Shown piece by piece: positions 58,650 through 64,000 of a stretch of 64,000 bases of DNA (positions within the stretch are counted from its first letter, which is position 1; each line of letters starts with the position of its first letter). The notes below the pieces were generated by a model that did no database searches, was not told the origin of the DNA, and saw only the letters and a list, made by a program, of their open reading frames with translations. The DNA is from Oopsacas minuta. Taxonomy: Eukaryota > Porifera > Hexactinellida > Lyssacinosida > Leucopsacidae. The position numbers and the translations under genes are program-made. Where the stretch lies: contig JAKMXF010000314.1 of NCBI GenBank assembly GCA_024704765.1, positions 109,377 through 173,376 on the forward strand. The letters run 5' to 3'.

Positions 58650-58985
58650 CAAATCGGGAACGCGCGAACTTCTATGGCATGTGGCTTGACCACTTTTCTG
58701 CAAGGACCCATTCCATTTCTAAAGGAATCCCATAGGAATCCCGTGGGAGTCGCCATGGATAGTACCCAAGGAGCCCCAATGGAACGTCTCGATGATACCT
58801 AGAATTATTCTACTAAATATGCTATCAACACCATCATTATTATGGGATAACATTATCTCAGTGATTCCCGTGAGAATTTCCACAAGATTCCTGTGGGGAT
58901 TCCACACAGGAGAAATATTCATTCCACTCTTATTCCCATGGGATTGGGAATCCAAATGGGAATTCTCACTCCTACGGCAACCCTG
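58650..58985. repeat. GGAATCCC-rich degenerate repeat block
   Basis: Many variants of GGAATCCCNNNGGAATC and its complement GATTCCC recur at irregular spacing (58720-58745, 58860-58905, 58930-58960). It resembles a decayed short-period satellite; no coding. Confidence 0.5.
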
Positions 58986-59229
58986 AGTACTGTATTCATG
59001 TTGAATGTAAAGAAATATCAAGAATATTAAGGAACCAGCGTTGTCAATCTAAAAAAAGTGTTGAAAGATCATTTATAAGTTCGAAATGTGTATAACTAAA
59101 CTCAGCCCGACAGTGGCGTCGAACAAGGGGCAGTTGACGGGGTTTGGACAGAGTTTGAGATAGGAAAGTGTTACGGTCCTCCGTTGCTATGGAAAATGTG
59201 TCCAAGTATGATAATGTGACATATCAAAT

Positions 59230-60010
59230 AGCGGGAAAATTGAAGCTTTTTACGCATCCGGAAATTCAAGATTGATTCGATGAGATTTGAAAAGGTGAGC
59301 CCCGGGGGACGTGTCAGCGCTTTAGCAGAAAGACACTAATTAAAATTTCAAGTTGCGAAAAATGCATCCGCAAGAATTGTTTCCAAACCCATTATTATTG
59401 TTCAGGGGCTTCAAATATACAAGTGTGCCAAATTTATGCTTATATCCACAATTTAACAATTTTAAGCTCAAGCCACCTGACTGGAATAATGATTTTAGTT
59501 CAAAAATAGCCCTCATCGGCGGCAAAAACTGGAAAATCTCATAGAGGACAGATGGAAAACAAATGCTTACTTGCCAACCTTCCACAGATCCCTGGATGAT
59601 TCTGGGATTTAATCGGGGAAAATTGCAAATCGAGGAAATAAATGGAATTTTGGGCTATCTTTTCATAAATGAGGGAATTAATTGTATAATTAACATAGGA
59701 AGATTGGAATCGAGGGACTTCGATGAAAGTATTGGGGAAAAGAGTTAGAAGAGGCTGGTAAGGTAGCAAATGAATATTCTATATAACGCATTATGCCATA
59801 AACACGAATATAATTAATGAGAAATATTCCAAAATATACATTTTGCTACGTCATAGTTCTGTTTTCCCTCAGAGTTGGTTTTAGTTCCAGTTTTCGCTAA
59901 CAGAAAGAACTCAAATTATTCGTATTGTTGAAATTCTCCATATCTAAAAACATAAGCTTATAGCAGTTTACAAAATATTTTGGGGTTATATGAGTTGTTT
60001 AATGTGAGGG
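59230..60010 (+). repeat. Interspersed repeat B, copy 2
   Basis: It shares ordered blocks with 10930-11490. A stretch absent from copy 1 lies at about 59570-59770. Noncoding; frames here have no domain. A hAT-like CAGTGGCGTCGAACAAGG lies just upstream at 59112. Confidence 0.5.
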
Positions 60011-60456
60011 TTTTTCAAGATTCTGAATATCCTTGGTCACACATCAAAAGGTCAAAATTTTTGACGTAATAAGTCTAAAACCACATGAGCAATGGTTTTT
60101 AATTTTTCACAGAATTAAAGACATGTAATAGCTTGATCTACAGCAAATTTCAGACGAATTGGTTGATGGTGGTAAAATGGCTGGCTGACTCGACATAGAA
60201 TTGCCTTAATTAATACCTTTATATTTTATCGAAAGCATAGTTAGATCATACACTCTCCCAAGGAAAGAAACCCAAAGATCATCAGGGGTGTTGTGTAAGC
60301 AGAGCTCTGAATAAGTGTAAAAGCGCTGTGTGTTACTTCGTTTAAACATGCTAACGATAAAAGATATAAAAGGGGGCAATGCATAGCATAAAAATGTAAT
60401 AACGGAAATCTAGCAAATCAAGAATTCTTATTTCTAGGATTCTGGTGCATTTAGAC

Positions 60457-61581
60457 CAGGGATTCTAATCCAATCCAATCGAGAAAATTATCAATTGTAG
60501 ATTGGCACACTTTATGTAGATTGGATATCTATCAACTAATTTTGATCAATATTTCTCGATATGATGGATATCTTGAGATAGAATTTTTTTTAATACATTA
60601 GTATACACAAATTGAAAATTTCCTATCAATGACATTATACTGGATGGTTATAGCTTATCCTGTTAAATTGGAATTTTAATTATGGAGCATATGGAACAAC
60701 ATGACCTATTCAAATGTGCCTGAACACATCATCACGTGTCGTTTTGGGATGTAAATTCAGAGATAGGTAAGTGTAATGATCTCAGTCGGAGAGACTTACC
60801 CCCAATAGTAGAGACTTGCACATAACGACCATACATGCTTACTCAAGTAGGCTGAATTCGAATTTTTGCATTCTCAAGTTTCTCATACACCTATTTATTA
60901 GTTGTATTTAAGAATATAAAGTCAAGAACATAGCGAAATCTCAAAAATATTGGTAGAGACTTACTCTCAACAAATATAAGGGAATCCAAAGACGATGGAT
61001 CAGAATTTCAGAATTTGGTAAGTAAATTGTGGTTTTATGATTATACAGTAAACAATCATTGGGATCTCGAAATTATCGTAGAAACTTGCACCTAATAGTC
61101 ATACATAGGAAATCAAGTAAGCTGTTATCCAAATTTCGCATTTTTTACTTATCATAAGTAATTTATAGTGTTTAATGAAATTATAGTAATAAAAGAAATT
61201 ACTTACTGGTCTCAGAAACATGGTTTCAGCAGTAATACGGTGTAATTGAGTAACATTAAATCCGATATTCGCATTGCAGGTCATTCATATATAAAATTGT
61301 TGTTCTTAATAAAAAGATCGGGCCATGAAGTGCCAACTTACATATGAACATGGGGTCTTGCAGCCATGTGCGCGAGCAAGCGAAGCGCCTTGTAATTGAT
61401 GTATATACCGATAAATATCAATTAAAATTCCATAATTATCTATAAAATAGTAACAACATACCGATGAAAAGATCGATGAATTTCCTGATGTCGATATCGA
61501 TTGGATTGGTAAAGAATAGTCTAGAATGCTCAAAATTTGATGGATAGGATTGTATTTATCGCGATTGGATTGGCATTCCTG
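60457..61581. mobile_element. Non-autonomous hAT-like element (1125 bp)
   Basis: The left end CAGGGATTCTAATCCAATCC and inverted right end CAGGAATGCCAATCCAATCG are imperfect inverted repeats. The flanks ATTTAGAC (60449-60456) and AATTAGAC (61582-61589) are an 8-bp duplication with one mismatch. The interior has no recognised coding. A GCAAGCGAAGCGCC motif occurs at about 61373. Confidence 0.65.
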
Positions 61582-61589
61582 AATTAGAC

Positions 61590-62708
61590 CAGTGGATATA
61601 CCAGTAATTGTCGAACTGGGGCACACTCTTGATATATAATATTCGAAGGGACACATGTCAAGGGTGGATTCAACTTTGGAGAATTCCAGGTCAACTTCCC
61701 TGGTCACTTTCAAAAACCTCCGATTTGATCATAACTTTGTGAGTCATTTGTCATTGACATGCCATTGATTTTGAGTAAGTCTCAAATCATTCAGTCACAA
61801 GGTTATACATTGGCAAAAGTTAAAAGTGGTTATAAAATCAAACTTGATCTTTCTTAGAAACTGACCTCCCTTAATAAAAACTAATACATAATTGTAAGAT
61901 GTACTCATTTTATCATAAAAACTTCATATTATATACAAAAGAGGTGGAGAATTCAATAAAATCAAAATTGGAGTGATTCGGATATACTGGCTCAAAACTA
62001 TATCTGAAATCGTTACCGGAAGTAGAATCGGATCTATGATATAGAATTCGGGATTATTTCAGGACTAAAATTCACAAATGTTACGTATATTATAGATTTG
62101 ACTGTGATTTCAGAATATAGTAAGTTTCTTTTAGTTCCCATGGTCCCTTGAAGTTATTAGCAATTATCTATCACTGATCGCCAAAATCACCAATTATAAT
62201 CTGAAAAATTCAAAACTTACGAAAAGGAAAGATACATATTGTGAGGTAGGTTTTGGTAATATTTAAGCAATTACATTCCTGATCTTATTTTATGCCTAAA
62301 TTACATTGCGTTCAAACTGACCAATTGGTCGGGATCTAAAATTCAGGAATAGACCAACCCAGGTCTGCCTCAAAATCCCGGAACGGGTCGTTGATACCAC
62401 ATTATTGTTCATTGAATTACCACAACAAGATTTAAATTACATTAGTATTTACACTGACTACTAAAACTACTGGACGAGAGTTCAACTTCAATTCACCGAG
62501 GGAAATGAAAACTCTCTCAAAATCATTCGAAAATGTGGACATTACAACGTCAACGTGTATATCTTTTAAGAATAACCTGAAATTTTAAGCACTAAATTTA
62601 TATCGTTGTTCCCAAAATCAGTCACATTAATTTATGCCCCAACTTGGCCAAATGTCTTTGATTGCATACAAAAATCTATCCTATTAAAAAATGTAATTAT
62701 TCTGTATG
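61590..62708. other. Gene-free stretch
   Basis: No recognised coding or clear inverted ends on either strand; AT-rich. Confidence 0.35.
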
Positions 62709-62879
62709 CAAAGTGAAGTCTGCCAAAACGGACACTTCGATAAGCGGGCACATCTTGTGGCACGGATTTAATTTACTATGGATGTAATTACTACTTGAGC
62801 AGTCTCCGTGAAGCGGACAATTCTTTACAAAGGACAGATACCATGCCCCCGGAGTATGCGTAAATCATAGACTCCACTG
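62709..62879. mobile_element. Possible Tigger-like MITE
   Basis: The right end, read inward, is CAGTGGAGTCTATGATT. The left end AGTGAAGTCTGCCAAAACGG, followed by AAGCGGGCAC, resembles the CAGT...TC...TTA..CGGACA style. The inner side has GAAGCGGACAATTC. The ends match poorly, so this is tentative. Confidence 0.35.
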
Positions 62880-62924
62880 TATGTATATATATATATATTA
62901 TAGGGATCACTTATATGTCAGCGG

Positions 62925-63060
62925 CCTACATTGTCGGCTAGCCGACAAATAAGGAATTATGATCAACATATAAGGATTTAACCGACAAATAAGGAATTAT
63001 GGCCGACATATAAGGATAAGGACTATATAAGGATTTATAAGGAACATATAATCATTATTA
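62925..63060 (+). repeat. Short tandem repeat (CCGACAAATAAGGAATTATG-like)
   Basis: Units of about 22-40 bp built on ACAWATAAGGAATTATG/ATATAAGGAT recur at least five times between 62960 and 63060, becoming AAGGA-only at the end. Preceded by a (TA)n run at 62884-62900. Confidence 0.6.
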
Positions 63061-63168
63061 TAAGGAATGTTATATTGCTACACTAGAGAAAGGATCTACA
63101 TATATGTGCATATCTCTAATGACAATTATTACACTGTGACAAAATGCCAAATTTTCATTTGTTTTTAT

Positions 63169-63475
63169 CTATATTCCTTTTCTTCGTCCTAACATCGTTA
63201 ATCTCCGTTTCCTTTTATTAGAAGGGCGCCCTTTGGATCGAACACGTCTAGGATTCAGGATTGTTGGGATACTTGGAATAATTGCTCCACTTTCCTGTGG
63301 TATAGGTCTTAGCAATTGGTCCATTTCGGCTAATTTACCTCTCAAAAGCGAAAAAGGTCAAATGATGCAAGATGAGCAATGTTTTTAAATTCTGTTGTTA
63401 GCATGTCATACCTTTCGTGTTTCGTTAGGATAGGATTATTTTGATCATTTTCGTGTAATTCTATTACATTCTGAC
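63169..63475 (-). CDS. Probable C-terminal exon(s) of the SWIM-finger gene
   Basis: Minus-strand frames read NPILTKHERYDMLTTEFKNI (63440-63380), then after a one-frame shift RGKLAEMDQLLRPIPQ and ILNPRRVRSKGRPSNKRKRR to a TAG at 63171-63169. The NPRRVRSKGRP basic tail is typical of the end of SWIM/MULE-type (FAR1-like) proteins. The shift could be a small intron or a lesion. No splice junction to 63574 was found that keeps frame. Confidence 0.5.
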
Positions 63476-63573
63476 TACCAATACAGCTGTAGATATTAGA
63501 ATTGTAATCTGCTTAATTCTCTATCGATTATGAGACGATACATTAATAGTTGAAAGAACACAAGAACACAACG

Positions 63574-63884
63574 TTAATAATTTGGCAAGTCATTACGTAA
63601 TTCTGATATAACCGAGTGCGGTTGCAATAATATCTGTGCAGTTTTCGAATTACTACATACCTTCCAGAAATCAACTATAGCTTCGTCATGTATATTCGTT
63701 ATTTTCTTGTGATGATAATCAATAAGCATGTGACGACATGGTAAGCCCCATGATGATGGGAATAAGCATGTGCAAGATGTCAACGTTGTCTTACGGCTGG
63801 ACTTAGTAAAAACCTTCGATAACCCGAGGTCCATAGATGTTAATTTCTCCTTGTTGGTACCTCCCGACAATCCTTCTCTTTCAA
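63574..63884 (-). CDS. SWIM zinc-finger exon (MULE-type or ZSWIM-like protein)
   Basis: On the minus strand a good acceptor (TTTGTCTTTATTCTAG, ending 63885) opens an exon reading EREGLSGGTNKEKLTSMDLG. It carries the SWIM finger CTCLFPSSWGLPCRH, i.e. C-x-C-x9-C-x-H, then LIDYHHKKITN and a stop at 63576-63574. SWIM fingers close many MULE transposases and the host ZSWIM1/3-like proteins derived from them. The N-terminal part lies beyond the window's right edge. The intron suggests a host or domesticated gene, but decay of the downstream exon argues for an old element. Confidence 0.65.
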
Positions 63885-64000
63885 CTAGAATAAAGACAAA
63901 ATACGTATTTGAAATAGCATAAATTACACAAGTCAACAAAATTCAACTTCATTTTCTCATCAAGTATTAGATTGATATTTTCTAAGCTAGTTTTTACGCT

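Noticed and set aside
61306-61713. Minus-strand open frame of 135 codons
   Set aside because: No recognisable motif. It crosses the end of a hAT-like element, so it is probably chance.
62960-63060. CRISPR-like array
   Set aside because: The repeats are directly adjacent and imperfect, without unique spacers; it is a simple tandem repeat in a eukaryotic genome.

Overview
This is AT-rich eukaryotic DNA, almost certainly from an invertebrate animal nuclear genome. It has no bacterial gene spacing. It contains spliced exons with GT-AG borders, a conserved ciliary host gene (CYB5D1), and a dense, nested population of animal-type DNA transposons: hAT, Tc1/mariner, MULE, P/THAP9-like, Ginger/KRBA2-like, and an unassigned DDE family. 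The coding styles resemble those in cnidarian, tunicate and hemipteran genomes, but the sequence alone does not fix the phylum.

Region by region. Positions 1-539 hold the 3' end of a USPL1/USP-like cysteine-peptidase reading frame that is cut by the window edge. Positions 540-7900 are repeats: a GC-richer repeat in two inverted copies, hAT remnants, a 512-bp hAT-type MITE with a perfect 8-bp target duplication, and a full-length 1.3-kb mariner-type element with decayed transposase. Two minus-strand exons of CYB5D1 (20955-21031 and 8811-9029) frame a 12-kb intron filled with repeats, including a pogo-type MITE and a dead hAT. A Tc1 element sits just 5' of the upstream exon. Positions 24-28.7 kb hold a broken P-element/THAP9-like gene and a broken ZBED5/Buster-type hAT.

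Positions 29.6-33.1 kb are the most striking part. This is an apparently intact transposon with about 250-bp terminal inverted repeats, palindromic subterminal repeats and an uninterrupted transposase of about 660 aa. Its D/D/CxxC/HxxxxH/E layout resembles that of the RAG1/Transib catalytic core. Immediately next to it, 33.1-38.2 kb is a Ginger/KRBA2-like integrase element split by a hAT element with a perfect 8-bp target duplication.

Positions 39-46 kb hold an integrase scrap, another hAT, copies of a dispersed repeat ending in a GCGAAGC hairpin, a 0.9-kb fold-back MITE, and a second copy of the 512-bp MITE. Two related BED-finger hAT elements lie at 46.2-49.0 kb (minus) and 53.6-56.1 kb (plus). 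The second has landed inside a MULE element whose reading frame ends in a RING finger. The right end (56.7-64 kb) is mostly interspersed repeat, ending in exons of a SWIM-finger (MULE-type) protein on the minus strand.

The only clear host gene is CYB5D1. Most of the rest is transposon strata, and only the unassigned transposon at 29.6-33.1 kb looks capable of making a full transposase.
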